Shown in pieces: positions 43,682 to 53,052 of a stretch of 64,000 bases of DNA (its first letter is position 1; every line of letters starts with the position of its first letter). The DNA lies in NCBI RefSeq assembly GCF_000746025.2, contig NZ_CP045798.1, positions 1,660,501-1,724,500 on the forward strand. Direction: 5' to 3'. A program made the translations under genes and the position numbers. This DNA is from Thermanaerosceptrum fracticalcis. Its GTDB lineage: Bacteria; Bacillota; Peptococcia; DRI-13. Under the pieces are notes generated by a model, which was not told the origin of the DNA, did no database searches, and worked only from the letters and a program-made list of their open reading frames with translations.

Positions 43682-44050
43682 TTATTCCTCCCTGCAAGAA
43701 AAAGAGACACCGGCAACTTCTTCTTTCAGCTTGTTTTTTATTTCTTCCGCTCTTTCATGGCCAAGAAGTTTGGCCAAAATTGCTACATACCTGGTGATAA
43801 ACTTCATGAACATGTCTTGGACAGGCAGATCCGGGTTTTCCTCTAAACCGGCTGCTATCCTTGCGCACGATATCCCGTTCTGGTCATACTGCAGGAGTTC
43901 TATTTCCTTATACTCCAGCGAAACTTCCCATACAACCCTTTCTATAAGAAGATTTACAGAAACCATTCCAAGGTACTTTGCCGACGCAATCCATATCTCC
44001 CTCAGCAAAGTTTCATAGTGCTCGATCCGCTCCTTTTTGAATTCACTCAT
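43682..44050 (-). CDS. Small helical protein of unknown function next to KaiC
   Basis: A 122-residue soluble, mainly helical protein: SEFKKERIEHYETLLREIWI, VSVNLLIERVVWEVSLEY, then DMFMKFITRYVAILAKLLGH and a charged tail. No family is recognised. It ends 3 bases before the KaiC start, so the two are co-translated and probably interact. ATG at 44050 has GAGGAGG 6 bases upstream. A fragment of a paralogue (KFITRYVVILAKLLGHERA) lies inverted at 46646-46722. Confidence 0.7.
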   Translation of the reverse strand: MSEFKKERIEHYETLLREIWIASAKYLGMVSVNLLIERVVWEVSLEYKEIELLQYDQNGISCARIAAGLEENPDLPVQDMFMKFITRYVAILAKLLGHERAEEIKNKLKEEVAGVSFSCREE

Positions 44051-44158
44051 AACAATCCTCCTCAGATAAAAACATAGATTCAAATTAGTTATACCTTGCT
44101 GTTTGAAAATTTCCACGGGGACGGATTATCTGCGAGAGCACTTCTACAAAAAGTTCCA

Positions 44159-46291
44159 TTAGGGTATCCACCTCCCCTTCCCCCCCCCCCCCCCCCCCCC
44201 CCCCCCGGAAATTTCTTCCATTTCATCTTCCGGAATTCGAAGGAAAGCCTCCACCACACGCGGGTCAAACTGCCGGCCCGCCCATCGCCTTAATTCCTCC
44301 TGCGCCTGCCGTTGAGTAAGCGGCTGCCGGTAGGGCCTGGCGGACGTCATGGCATCGTAAGTATCGACCACGCGGATAATACGCGCCAGCAGCGGAATCT
44401 CTTCCCCAGCCAGGCCGGCGGGATAACCACCGCCGCCATAGTCCTCGTGGTGGTGCCGTACGGCTGCAATGACCGCCGCCGGAAATCTGGCGGGCTCCAA
44501 AATCCTGGACCCCACAACAGGGTGGCTCTGCATCTCCTTTCTTTCTTCCTCAGTGAGAGGTCCCGGTTTGAGAAGAATGTCTTCCCGCACGCCAATCTTG
44601 CCCAAATCGTGTAAAAGCCCGGCCAGGTAGACTTGTTCCTTTTCTTGGGCGCCAAGCCCCAGCACGCGGGCACACGCCCGCGCCCAATTCGCCACCCGCA
44701 CGGAATGACCCCGCGTGTAAACGTCCTTGGCCTCCAATGCCGCCACCAACGCCTGCACGGCACTCAAATAATAATCCCGCAGCGACGAGTAAAGCCGGGC
44801 GTTCTCCAGGGCCAGCCCGGTCTGGCTTGCGATGGTCGCCAGGTAACCGACTTCTTCTTCCTTCCAACGATGCGGGGAGGACGAATATACTTTCAGTGTA
44901 CCCAGTACCTTTCCCCTGGCCAGTACTGGGACCACGGCAACCGAACGTATCTCTTTGCTGTAATATGGCAGGCGCAAAGAGGGAGCGCACTTTGCCAAAT
45001 CTTCCACGAACTGCGGCTGCGCCGTTTTCAGCACCTCACCCAAGATTGTGCCTTCTGCTCGCACTCGCTCAACCTCTGCCTGCAAGTCCTTGCCCATGCC
45101 CAGGCTCGCTTTCAGCACCAGTTCGCCCGTCTCCTCGTCAAGCAGCCTCAACACACACCACTTCACACCCAGGACTTCCTTCATGCTTTGCAGCGCATAT
45201 CCCATGAGCACGTCCGCTTCTAAACTGGAAGATACCAATTGCCCCACCTCAATAAGTTGCTTGAGCATCGCCGCGTTTTCCTCCAGACCCTGGAAAAGAC
45301 GAGCGTTCTCCAGGGCCAGGGCAAGGCTTGTACCAAGGACGCTTAAAAAGCGAGCTTCGTCTTCGCCGAACTCTGCGCCCTCAGGTTTGCCGGACAGTGT
45401 CAACACCCCTGTTATTTTATCCCCGACCTTGAGGGGCATGGAAAGGGCTGGCCGCTTCTCCTCCACTGTGTTGCCTTCCGGGTGGCTGTCAAATCGCAAC
45501 TCACTTCCTTCGCGCGTTACCGCTTCAATGACCTCTTTTTCGGGAACCACCCGGAACTCTTTGCTCGATTCTGCAGTAGCAGCAACTTCAATCGATTCGG
45601 AGGTTTCCCCGGCAAGCATGACCACCGACCCGCTGGTGGCACCGGTCAGCCCGAAGACGAGTTCCAGGGCCTTTTGGGCTACTTCTGATATACGAAGGCT
45701 TGATGAAACAACCTGGCTGAACTCGAACAAGGCCGCAAGCTTTTCAGTCTTTTCCTGCAACTCTTGCTTCGAATACAAAAGCCGGGAAAGAGTATCCGTG
45801 AAGGTATGAAAAGGTTCGACTGCCTCCCGGAGACGCTCTTCCGTCCATACCGGTACCCTCCGGGCAGCTTCCATAAGTTCCTTTCCATTAAGGCTCAATT
45901 CTCTTGCCAGTTCCGGCACAATCTCGAGACGCAACGGTTCCAGGCTTACGTTCTCCCCTATCACGACGGCTACAGTCTCGTTTTTTATTTTGATCGGGAG
46001 AGCAATAAGTACCAGACCGGCATGGCACAACTGCAACGTGGGTTGCCCGGATTTGGCAACGGCCTTTGCCGTTTCAATCCGGGAAGCAATGCAACGCGCA
46101 TGACCCGGGTCCGTATTATTGATTATGGCACAGAAAGGGCAAAGATTACTTATCCTGGTAATCGGCTTGCCGCTCGGGTCTGTAACTAGAGCTGCAAGGC
46201 CCGTGGCTTTACTTACTTGCTCCTGTATCTGCTGCAATCCCGCTTCTTCCAAAAGTTCCTTATAGTCCAGGTGCGAAAGTTCCTTTTTCAT
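44159..46291 (-). CDS. PocR-GAF-GAF-HD-GYP c-di-GMP phosphodiesterase
   Basis: A 710-residue cytoplasmic protein. Residues about 15-160 are a PocR sensor (ISNLCPFCAIINN, HARCIASRIETAKAV). Two GAF domains cover about 190-330 and 350-500. An HD-GYP domain covers about 515-690 with RGHSVRVANWARA, GLLHDLGKIGV, HHHEDYGGGGYPAGL and the closing DAMTSARPYR. The HD and GYP residues needed to hydrolyse c-di-GMP are present. The C-terminal tail is encoded by a 27-G run and reads as nine Gly before KGRWIP. It balances the cyclases in this island. Confidence 0.92.
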   Translation of the reverse strand: MKKELSHLDYKELLEEAGLQQIQEQVSKATGLAALVTDPSGKPITRISNLCPFCAIINNTDPGHARCIASRIETAKAVAKSGQPTLQLCHAGLVLIALPIKIKNETVAVVIGENVSLEPLRLEIVPELARELSLNGKELMEAARRVPVWTEERLREAVEPFHTFTDTLSRLLYSKQELQEKTEKLAALFEFSQVVSSSLRISEVAQKALELVFGLTGATSGSVVMLAGETSESIEVAATAESSKEFRVVPEKEVIEAVTREGSELRFDSHPEGNTVEEKRPALSMPLKVGDKITGVLTLSGKPEGAEFGEDEARFLSVLGTSLALALENARLFQGLEENAAMLKQLIEVGQLVSSSLEADVLMGYALQSMKEVLGVKWCVLRLLDEETGELVLKASLGMGKDLQAEVERVRAEGTILGEVLKTAQPQFVEDLAKCAPSLRLPYYSKEIRSVAVVPVLARGKVLGTLKVYSSSPHRWKEEEVGYLATIASQTGLALENARLYSSLRDYYLSAVQALVAALEAKDVYTRGHSVRVANWARACARVLGLGAQEKEQVYLAGLLHDLGKIGVREDILLKPGPLTEEERKEMQSHPVVGSRILEPARFPAAVIAAVRHHHEDYGGGGYPAGLAGEEIPLLARIIRVVDTYDAMTSARPYRQPLTQRQAQEELRRWAGRQFDPRVVEAFLRIPEDEMEEISGGGGGGGGGKGRWIP
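44180..44206 (-). repeat. 27-base homopolymeric C tract (G on the coding strand)
   Basis: Twenty-seven uninterrupted C on the plus strand lie within the last 18 codons of the HD-GYP gene. Slippage would change the last codons and the stop. Tracts this long are rare in bacteria and are typical of phase-variable loci or of sequencing/assembly error. Confidence 0.85.
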
Positions 46292-46640
46292 CGGCCTGCC
46301 CTCCTAAAAATGTAAGTTTTGCTGATTTATCCACAGTCCTGATGAACTTTTTTATTATCTCTGCCGTCTTCTGCAGCACCACATCGCCGGCCATGTGGCC
46401 ATATATATCATTGTAAGCCTTGAAGTTATCTATGTCCACGAAAATAAAGACAAAGGGATACCGTACCTGATGTCCTCTCAAGTTCAGTAACCAGTATATT
46501 CCGCAGGGCACGCTTATTAAAGAAACCGGTCAAAAAGTCAGTTTCGGCTTCTCTTTCCAGGCGGCGGATAAAAGTTGCATTGGCCAGGGCCACCGCGGCG
46601 AAGTTTACATATATCCGTAGGTTTTTGCTGCCGTTTTCAT
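46292..46640 (-). pseudogene. GGDEF-domain fragment, paralogue of the gene at 40847
   Basis: The minus strand is about 80-85% identical to 41120-41420 by eye. It still encodes in broken frames FIRRLEREAETDFLTGFFNK, RYPFVFIFVDIDNFKAYND and GDVVLQKTAEIIKKFIRTVD. It ends against the HD-GYP gene before the GGEEF motif. It has at least one frameshift. Confidence 0.8.
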
Positions 46641-46730
46641 TGAAGATATATTCATGAAGTTTATCACCAGGTATGTAGTAATTTTAGCCAAACTTCTTGG
46701 CCATGAAAGAGCTCGCTCCTTAGTTCGATA
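46641..46730 (+). pseudogene. Inverted fragment of a paralogue of the KaiC partner gene
   Basis: On the plus strand EDIFMKFITRYVVILAKLLG then HERARS matches residues about 83-105 of the product of 43682-44050. It abuts the oppositely oriented GGDEF fragment, so the junction arose by rearrangement. Confidence 0.75.
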
Positions 46731-46818
46731 TCTTCCTAGCAATTTCCTCCTGAAATCACTTTTCGCATGCCGACGCCAGTTTTATCTAAAAAACCCTTAA
46801 TATTCATCTTTGTCTTTT

Positions 46819-47697
46819 TTATTTTCCCTCTTCGAAGACCAGCGTAAAATAGCTCGTCGTTTCTATAAAATCGTTCTGCAGGATTACCCCCGAGTTAGTG
46901 TTGTCCAGGACCCGAAAATACTTTAGCCCCATTTTTTCCATGGACCTAAAGACCAGGGCCAAAGAAGGGGGGGAATCCAGGTGGTCATTGCCCAGATGGA
47001 ACAGGGTGGTGTAGTTAAAGTCTTTCATTACTTTTAAAGTGAACACATCTTTGGCTTCCGCTTCCCGGCGCATCAGGTAATGAGAGAAGTCTACGGAACC
47101 CAGGATAACTGCGTTCTCTTTGAGAAGAGGCGCAAGTTCCTGGACAAGGGGGTCGATTTCTTTTAAGGAAACATCGTGGTGAAAAATAATGGGGACGATT
47201 CTTGTCTCCGGCAGGTAGTGCTTGATAAAAGGTAGGATTGTGCCTATAGAATGCTCCTGGGAGAGGACTTTGTCGTCCAGGACGACCAGTCCTTTCTGGT
47301 GAAGCTGGTTTACAATGCTCCTTTCCGTCTTCACCAGGCCCTCGCTGGTCTCCCAGTTATAGAGGCCGGAGATGATTTTAGCGCCGGCGTTCTTGTGGTT
47401 TGGCCCCACAATGATGATAACTTCCGGCTTTTGTTCCGCCAGCAAACTGATAAAATCGGCAATCAAGGCTCCTGCCAGCAGGTGATGGGGGACGATTCCC
47501 CCTTTCACCTTACCCTGGACAGGATTCTCTTTTTTCTCCCTGCCAACATAGCGGTACAATTCCTTTTGGGGGACAAAGCTGCCGGGATGAGCGAGGCTAA
47601 CCTCCTCTCTCTTCCCGGCAATTTTATCATTTTTCTGGCAACCACTTAACGCGAAGAGAAGGAGGATAATCAGGAGGATAATAAGTGGTCTTTTCAT
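46819..47697 (-). CDS. MEMO1-family lipoprotein (AmmeMemoRadiSam system protein B type)
   Basis: A 292-residue protein. The signal peptide LIILLIILLLFALSGC ends in a lipobox with Cys at about 20, so it is anchored outside the membrane. The mature part has the MEMO fold blocks GGIVPHHLLAGALIADFI, VIIIVGPNHKNAG, VLSQEHSIGTILPFI, VPIIFHHDVS and LGSVDFSHYL; His and Asp residues that bind metal in the family are present. It overlaps the alpha-2-macroglobulin stop by 4 bases (ATGA). A secreted MEMO protein next to a macroglobulin suggests work at the cell surface; the function is unknown. Confidence 0.82.
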   Translation of the reverse strand: MKRPLIILLIILLLFALSGCQKNDKIAGKREEVSLAHPGSFVPQKELYRYVGREKKENPVQGKVKGGIVPHHLLAGALIADFISLLAEQKPEVIIIVGPNHKNAGAKIISGLYNWETSEGLVKTERSIVNQLHQKGLVVLDDKVLSQEHSIGTILPFIKHYLPETRIVPIIFHHDVSLKEIDPLVQELAPLLKENAVILGSVDFSHYLMRREAEAKDVFTLKVMKDFNYTTLFHLGNDHLDSPPSLALVFRSMEKMGLKYFRVLDNTNSGVILQNDFIETTSYFTLVFEEGK

Positions 47698-50600
47698 TTG
47701 ATGATTACTCTACCCTCATTTCCTTGTATGCTGATTTTATTACTCTTCCCATGGGCCAGGAGAGGAGCCTGGGCGGTAAACTCACCGGGCGAGATGACCC
47801 GGGCATAGTAGACGATCTTTTCCCTCCCCTTACCTACATGGAAGGTCAGCTTTTGTCCTTTTACCTCCGTGGGATAGGACCAGTAGTTGGTGAACTTTTC
47901 ACCATAGACATAGGGACGTTCCACATAACGCAGGCCTGCCGGGAGGATATCCACAATTTCATAGCTGCCTGCGGGAGCTTTGTCGCCGATCTCAAAGGAA
48001 ATCACCACCTGTACTAAGTCGGTGCGCCCCATCGTATTGGTGACCCGTTTATTCACGGTATAGCTCCGGGCAATGGCCAACCCTTCCTGGGGTTTTATCT
48101 CTTCAGCACTGTAAGGTTTGGTATAGAGGGACATGACGCCCACCTTACCCTCAATGTTGCTGAACTTGATGGCGTTAAGGTCTTCGGGCAGCAGGGGCAA
48201 TAGATAAGTCTCCTGGTTCTTCAGTGTCTTGGTTACTTTCTCACCGCGCAGCTCATAGGTGAAGCTCACGGGATTAGGGTTCATATAGCGCAGGTTGTAT
48301 TTCATTATCTGCAGTTGTTCCAGGGTATTGAGCACATCCTTGCCGGGGTTCTCCAGGATGTACTGGTAAAGCTTATGTTTTTCAGGTCTATCGAAACTGG
48401 CGGCTAAGAGGGCCATCTGTGTCGTAGCTTCGATGATCTCGTCCTGGTCCCGGCCCACTTTAATTCTCATGGTGGAACCAAGGTCTTCCCCGTACTTGGT
48501 AAGGAGTTCCTGGAAGACTTCCTTGGCATAAGCACCGTTGCCTAATTCCAGCAAGGCCATGGCTAACCGTATTTTGACGGCAGGCTCCAGGTTTTTCTCA
48601 TGGAGCTGTTTATTGATCTCCAGGAGTACGGGCTCCTTCAGGGCAGCCAAACCCCATAAGGCCAGGCTCTTATCCTCTTCCTTCTGTTTATCGCCTTCGA
48701 GAATCCGGTACAGGTAGCGGGCCAGGGACGTTTTATCAAATTGATCAGCCTCATAGGCTGCTACCAGGGCAGTGAGATAGGGTTCACTTTCCCCATAAGG
48801 AAGAAGACTGATTCCACCATCAGGCTTCTGGTACTGGAGAAGAGAATCGTCTTTACCGCCTTCCCGCAAACTATTTTCCGGGAAATACTGGCTTAAGAGC
48901 TTCTGGGCACCCCGTTTGGTTAACTGCTGTTCCACCCGGCTGCCGTCAACCCGGCTCAAACTGTAGAGGGCGGTAAGATACTGGCTTTTCTCATAGTCAC
49001 TGAAGATCAGGGTGGTAGGTTCTGTAGAAGACCCTTGCAACTGGAGATCAGAGTGCAAAAGGTCATGCCGGCTAATCGTTCTTTCTAAATATGACCTGAC
49101 CACGGCGAATTCCTTGGTAAGAATATCCTGGTATTCCCCAATACTGCCTTTAATGGTGATTTTATATTTTCCCTCTTTGAGTTCGGGTAAAACCATGTCG
49201 ACAGGTGAGAAGGGTTTCCCTTCTGCTTTTTGGGTGATTTCCTCCCCGGCAGGAGTCTGCAATTTCAACTCATAGGAAACCAGGGCCGACTGGAGAGGCA
49301 GCATTTCGCCGAAAGAACGGACTACCGCTACCGGCCTGTCACCGGCGAGATAAGTATCGTTCAGTACCAGGGCTACAAAGAAGGGCAGCCGCACAGGTAT
49401 TTTGACGGTGCCGCTGGCTGCTTCTAAACCAGCAGTGAGGGCATGATAGGTGATGCGCCAGGATGTTAAATTATCGGGAAGCTGGAACTCCGTGCTGGCC
49501 ACTCCCTGTTTATCCGTTTCCAGGGTCGTAAAGAGAACAGTATCCCGGAAATCCTTGCGTTCCGCATCACCTTCGCCTCCCTGTTCCGCACCGCCGTGGA
49601 GGTCGGGATGATAATGGGTATACCTTATATTGACCATGGGGATGATATAGTCCCCGTATAAACTATCAAGGAAGTTTACATGCTCGTTTTGCAATTTATA
49701 GAGGGCTTCATCCACCAGATTGAGGTTTACTTTGGCCTGAACAGGCTTATTTTCTCTGTCCCTCACCGTTACCTTGAGCTTCACTTTGTCCTGGGGACGG
49801 TAGGCTGTTTTATCCGTCTCTATAGTGACTTTCAGCATTTTTGTATCCCGGGCAAAAGGTACTGGATAATGGTAAGTGGTATGATAACCATTGCCGTCAA
49901 AGTAGACAGCAAAGACATTAACGTTGGGAACATGCTCCTTTTGGAAGGTGAAAGTATAGCGGGAGCTATTGAGGACCTGATACTGGTCAATCTTGTTCTG
50001 GGCCTGGAAATACAAGAAACCATTTTCCCGTGAGGGAAGCTGCTTTTGGTTATTCATAAACTTGAGACTTACTTCTTCCCCGGCCGTATACCCTACCCGG
50101 CCCTGTTCTTCATTCTGCAGGTGGTAATAGCTGTAGGTGTTGTAGCTGATATCCTCGCTGCTGTAGAGGGGATATCTGTTCTTAATCTGCCGGCCTTCCT
50201 TATCCTCGGCAGAGAGCTCGATGAAGTAAGTAGATTTGGGGTCTAGATTGGCACCGCTATAAGTGGCCTCCCCATTGGCATCGGTCACCATATTAAAATC
50301 GGCCACGTGTTTGGCGGAATGGTTGTAATGGTAAATCTTTTCCACCCGCTTATTGATAAAGTCGTAGCGTTCACCGGCTTCTACCTTTTGCCAGACATCC
50401 TGGTAAATGCTGCCTTTAACCAGGGTGTTGGCTGCAGGCCCCTTCAAATAAGTTTCTTCCCGGGGATAGTCCCCGTCATTGATGCCGCTTAAATCCACTT
50501 CCCGGAGTTTGGCTTTCAGCGTAAAGCTTTCACCCTGGCGTTTGGTCTCCCCGCTTAAATGGACTTTACTCTTGAAGACATAGACTCCCGAAGTTGCCAT

Positions 50601-52766
50601 GATCTCTCCCGCTTCCGGAAGGTTACTGTGCACACCCAGGTAACTGAAATGAAAGAGAGAATAATGGTCATGGCCCTGGGGTGCAGTATAGGGGATAACT
50701 CCTTCCCCTTTTTCATCGGTGGTCACTGTCTTCTGGTTGGAACCATCGATATGGTAATTCAAGCTCATGTTAGGCACAGGCGTACCTTCAAAGAAAGCAG
50801 CCTTGACTTTAAACTCCGTCTTTTCTCCGGCAAAAATAGCCTTCTTCACAGGATCAACGGTAATCTCATAAGCAGGTTTCTGGTAAGTCTGCACCGAAAA
50901 CCCCCTGGAGAGGAGCACGGTTTCCCCGGCTTTAATGTTTATATAGTAATAGCCGGGCTTCAACACAGGAAGCTGGATTTGGCCAGTAAAGGTATTCCCT
51001 GTAAGAGCAATGCGCCTTTCTGTAATGGGGGCATCCTCAGCTCCCCCGTAAAGCGGTCCGTCCGAACCTTTTAATTGAATAACAACCTCTTTCAGCTCCT
51101 GGCTATTTTTGGCTCTGGGGGCCAGAACTCCCCAAAAATGGACCACATCACCGGGCAGGTATAACTCCCGGTCCAGATAGAGATATTTCCAGTAATCCTG
51201 GCGTTCCTTTCCTTCACGGAGATAGTATGCCATTCCCCCTGTTTCCAGGGAAACAAGAATTTCTTTATCCTTGTTCTTAATCAGGGCATAACCCGTTTTA
51301 TCCTTTATCAGAGGGGCATCTACCAGGCAGACACCCTTTGCGTCGCCCTTAAAGGTATTATTGAGGCCGTCTATATTTATGGTAACGGTTTCTGCAGGCT
51401 TTTTCGTTCCCAGGTCATTTACCCAGAAAATGGCATTGTCCAGTCCCAGGGCATAATAGGTGGCCAGGTCAGTAACCTGGAACCACACCTGTCTCGTGGT
51501 ACCGGCAGCCTTCAACTCGGCGGCGTAGTACCCTGGGGAAAGGGGTTCGGGGAAGACGGCATAGTGGTTATAATCGTCAACTCTCAGGAAATTCGTCTGG
51601 TACTCCGCCACCTTGCTGAGTTTGCTCAAATCCTCTTTATACTGGCGGCGGGAGTAATAAGCCCACTGGGGCACTTCATCCAGTTTTACCAGGGCATTTT
51701 TAAAGGCTGTAGAATCCGGATAGCGATAAACCGTAATAGAGAGAAGCGGAAATTCCTTGCGGCCGTAAAAGTAAACAGGGAAAACAGGGGCTTCTTTGGC
51801 GGCAAATTCTGCAGGCCTGAAATCTATTTCGAAATTAAAAGTTTCTTTTTCATTGCCGGGAGGAACTGTTTCAAAGCTGAAGGCATAATCCTCTGTCAAA
51901 ACTTCGCTGCTTCCCTCCAGAGGCAGTCCCTTTTTGACCTGCACATTATAGACCTGGCCGGGTTTCAGTTCTTTGGGCACAAAGACTAAGGTTTTTTTGT
52001 GTTTCTCGAAACGACCTTCTACCTGGGGTGAGATGGAGACATAGTCTTTAATTTTGTCCATACTGTAGTTTTCATGGGAAAATACAATCTCCACCCCGCT
52101 GTTTACAGGAACATTGACAGAATTATTACCGGGGAGGGTACGCAAGACGGAGAATTTGCCCTTGGTCTGGAAGGCCCAGGTAAAATCTTTCCTCCCTTTG
52201 CCCGAGGGGTCAAAAGTAAAGTTATAGATGGTGTTGGCGGCTAATTTCTCTTGGGGGATAATCCGGTACTCCTTCCCTCCTGCTCCTTTTTCCAGGTTGT
52301 AGGAAAAAGCGGGGGTGATTTTTAGGGTCTCTCTGACCACTTTTTCCTCCATGGGTTGGGAGCTATACAAAACAAAGGCCGTTCCTGGGTCTACCCCAAT
52401 ACTATCTTGATTTAAGGCTTTCAGGGTGATTTCCGCGGCATTGACAGGCTGGGGATGCAAGAGTAAGCCAAGTTTATTAAGCCCCAGGAAGAGCCCGGTA
52501 AACATGAAAATCACCAGGGTAAAAGAAGCCACCACTTTCACGTTGCGCGATGCGGGGGAATTACCCGTTAACCAGTTGCTCCACCAGGGTGTCTTTTTCT
52601 CCCGCTGTGCCGTTTCTTTTTTCTCGGCAGCATCGGCTAGGGTTTGGCGCAATCTACTTTCGAACCCTCTGTCTAAAGGTACCTCATCCATCTTACTAAA
52701 CTGAGGTTTAAATTCCCTTTCCAATTTATCTAATTCTTGATCAAGGTTAAAAGGTTCCTTAGTCAT
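47694..52766 (-). CDS. Alpha-2-macroglobulin-like protein with N-terminal anchor, thioester Cys absent
   Basis: A 1690-residue protein. Residues 1-75 are cytoplasmic and helical (LDQELDKLEREFKPQF, GFESRLRQTLADAAEKK) and recall an anti-sigma factor; about 78-100 is one membrane span. Outside are Ig-like/MG domains (LDRELYLPGDVVHFWGVL, GYYYINIKAGETVLLSRGF, TDKTAYRPQDKVKLKVTVRD), the A2M core (FFVALVLNDTYLAGDRP) and a terpenoid-cyclase-like helical region. The thioester CLEQ site reads DGSRVEQQLTK, so covalent trapping of proteases is not possible by that route. The start overlaps the sigma fragment by 8 bases. Confidence 0.87.
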   Translation of the reverse strand: MTKEPFNLDQELDKLEREFKPQFSKMDEVPLDRGFESRLRQTLADAAEKKETAQREKKTPWWSNWLTGNSPASRNVKVVASFTLVIFMFTGLFLGLNKLGLLLHPQPVNAAEITLKALNQDSIGVDPGTAFVLYSSQPMEEKVVRETLKITPAFSYNLEKGAGGKEYRIIPQEKLAANTIYNFTFDPSGKGRKDFTWAFQTKGKFSVLRTLPGNNSVNVPVNSGVEIVFSHENYSMDKIKDYVSISPQVEGRFEKHKKTLVFVPKELKPGQVYNVQVKKGLPLEGSSEVLTEDYAFSFETVPPGNEKETFNFEIDFRPAEFAAKEAPVFPVYFYGRKEFPLLSITVYRYPDSTAFKNALVKLDEVPQWAYYSRRQYKEDLSKLSKVAEYQTNFLRVDDYNHYAVFPEPLSPGYYAAELKAAGTTRQVWFQVTDLATYYALGLDNAIFWVNDLGTKKPAETVTINIDGLNNTFKGDAKGVCLVDAPLIKDKTGYALIKNKDKEILVSLETGGMAYYLREGKERQDYWKYLYLDRELYLPGDVVHFWGVLAPRAKNSQELKEVVIQLKGSDGPLYGGAEDAPITERRIALTGNTFTGQIQLPVLKPGYYYINIKAGETVLLSRGFSVQTYQKPAYEITVDPVKKAIFAGEKTEFKVKAAFFEGTPVPNMSLNYHIDGSNQKTVTTDEKGEGVIPYTAPQGHDHYSLFHFSYLGVHSNLPEAGEIMATSGVYVFKSKVHLSGETKRQGESFTLKAKLREVDLSGINDGDYPREETYLKGPAANTLVKGSIYQDVWQKVEAGERYDFINKRVEKIYHYNHSAKHVADFNMVTDANGEATYSGANLDPKSTYFIELSAEDKEGRQIKNRYPLYSSEDISYNTYSYYHLQNEEQGRVGYTAGEEVSLKFMNNQKQLPSRENGFLYFQAQNKIDQYQVLNSSRYTFTFQKEHVPNVNVFAVYFDGNGYHTTYHYPVPFARDTKMLKVTIETDKTAYRPQDKVKLKVTVRDRENKPVQAKVNLNLVDEALYKLQNEHVNFLDSLYGDYIIPMVNIRYTHYHPDLHGGAEQGGEGDAERKDFRDTVLFTTLETDKQGVASTEFQLPDNLTSWRITYHALTAGLEAASGTVKIPVRLPFFVALVLNDTYLAGDRPVAVVRSFGEMLPLQSALVSYELKLQTPAGEEITQKAEGKPFSPVDMVLPELKEGKYKITIKGSIGEYQDILTKEFAVVRSYLERTISRHDLLHSDLQLQGSSTEPTTLIFSDYEKSQYLTALYSLSRVDGSRVEQQLTKRGAQKLLSQYFPENSLREGGKDDSLLQYQKPDGGISLLPYGESEPYLTALVAAYEADQFDKTSLARYLYRILEGDKQKEEDKSLALWGLAALKEPVLLEINKQLHEKNLEPAVKIRLAMALLELGNGAYAKEVFQELLTKYGEDLGSTMRIKVGRDQDEIIEATTQMALLAASFDRPEKHKLYQYILENPGKDVLNTLEQLQIMKYNLRYMNPNPVSFTYELRGEKVTKTLKNQETYLLPLLPEDLNAIKFSNIEGKVGVMSLYTKPYSAEEIKPQEGLAIARSYTVNKRVTNTMGRTDLVQVVISFEIGDKAPAGSYEIVDILPAGLRYVERPYVYGEKFTNYWSYPTEVKGQKLTFHVGKGREKIVYYARVISPGEFTAQAPLLAHGKSNKISIQGNEGRVIIK

Positions 52767-52890
52767 TGTTCATCATCCTCTCCCGCAAACTTGTCAAACC
52801 GCGGTGCAGCAACTGTTTGACAGAACCCTCGGTCTTGTCCATAATTTCGGAAATTTCGCCATATGTATAGTTTTCATATATCCTCCTCAC
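52759..52890 (-). pseudogene. ECF sigma factor remnant (region 4 only)
   Basis: Forty-three codons: YENYTYGEISEIMDKTEGSV then KQLLHRGLTSLRERM, the DNA-binding region 4 of an ECF sigma factor. Region 2 and the linker are missing and stop codons lie just upstream. GTG at 52890 is the only possible start. It overlaps the macroglobulin start by 8 bases, the usual sigma/anti-sigma arrangement, and suggests that the macroglobulin N-terminus once controlled it. Confidence 0.8.
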
Positions 52891-52903
52891 TGAACCGGTT
52901 CAT

Positions 52904-52980
52904 TAGTTGTAACCGGGTATTGCTAAAAAGTTACGTTTTCCTTCTAAGGAAAAATAATACTTTTCGTCCCATTACAACTA
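52904..52980. repeat. 77-base element with short terminal inverted repeats
   Basis: TAGTTGTAA (52904-52912) and TTACAACTA (52972-52980) are perfect inverted ends. Inside is a second small hairpin (TTTTCCTT-CTAAGGAAAA). It lies where the 5' part of the sigma gene should be. It could be a tiny non-autonomous element or a leader structure. Confidence 0.4.
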
Positions 52981-53052
52981 TATCATTTTTCTTCAGAAAG
53001 TTCCTTATTTTTAACTACCCTGAAAACACAGAATTAGTTGTCTATAAACCAG

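Noticed and set aside
44096-44293. Plus-strand frame with a poly-proline stretch
   Set aside because: The prolines come from the 27-C tract inside the 3' end of the HD-GYP gene on the other strand.
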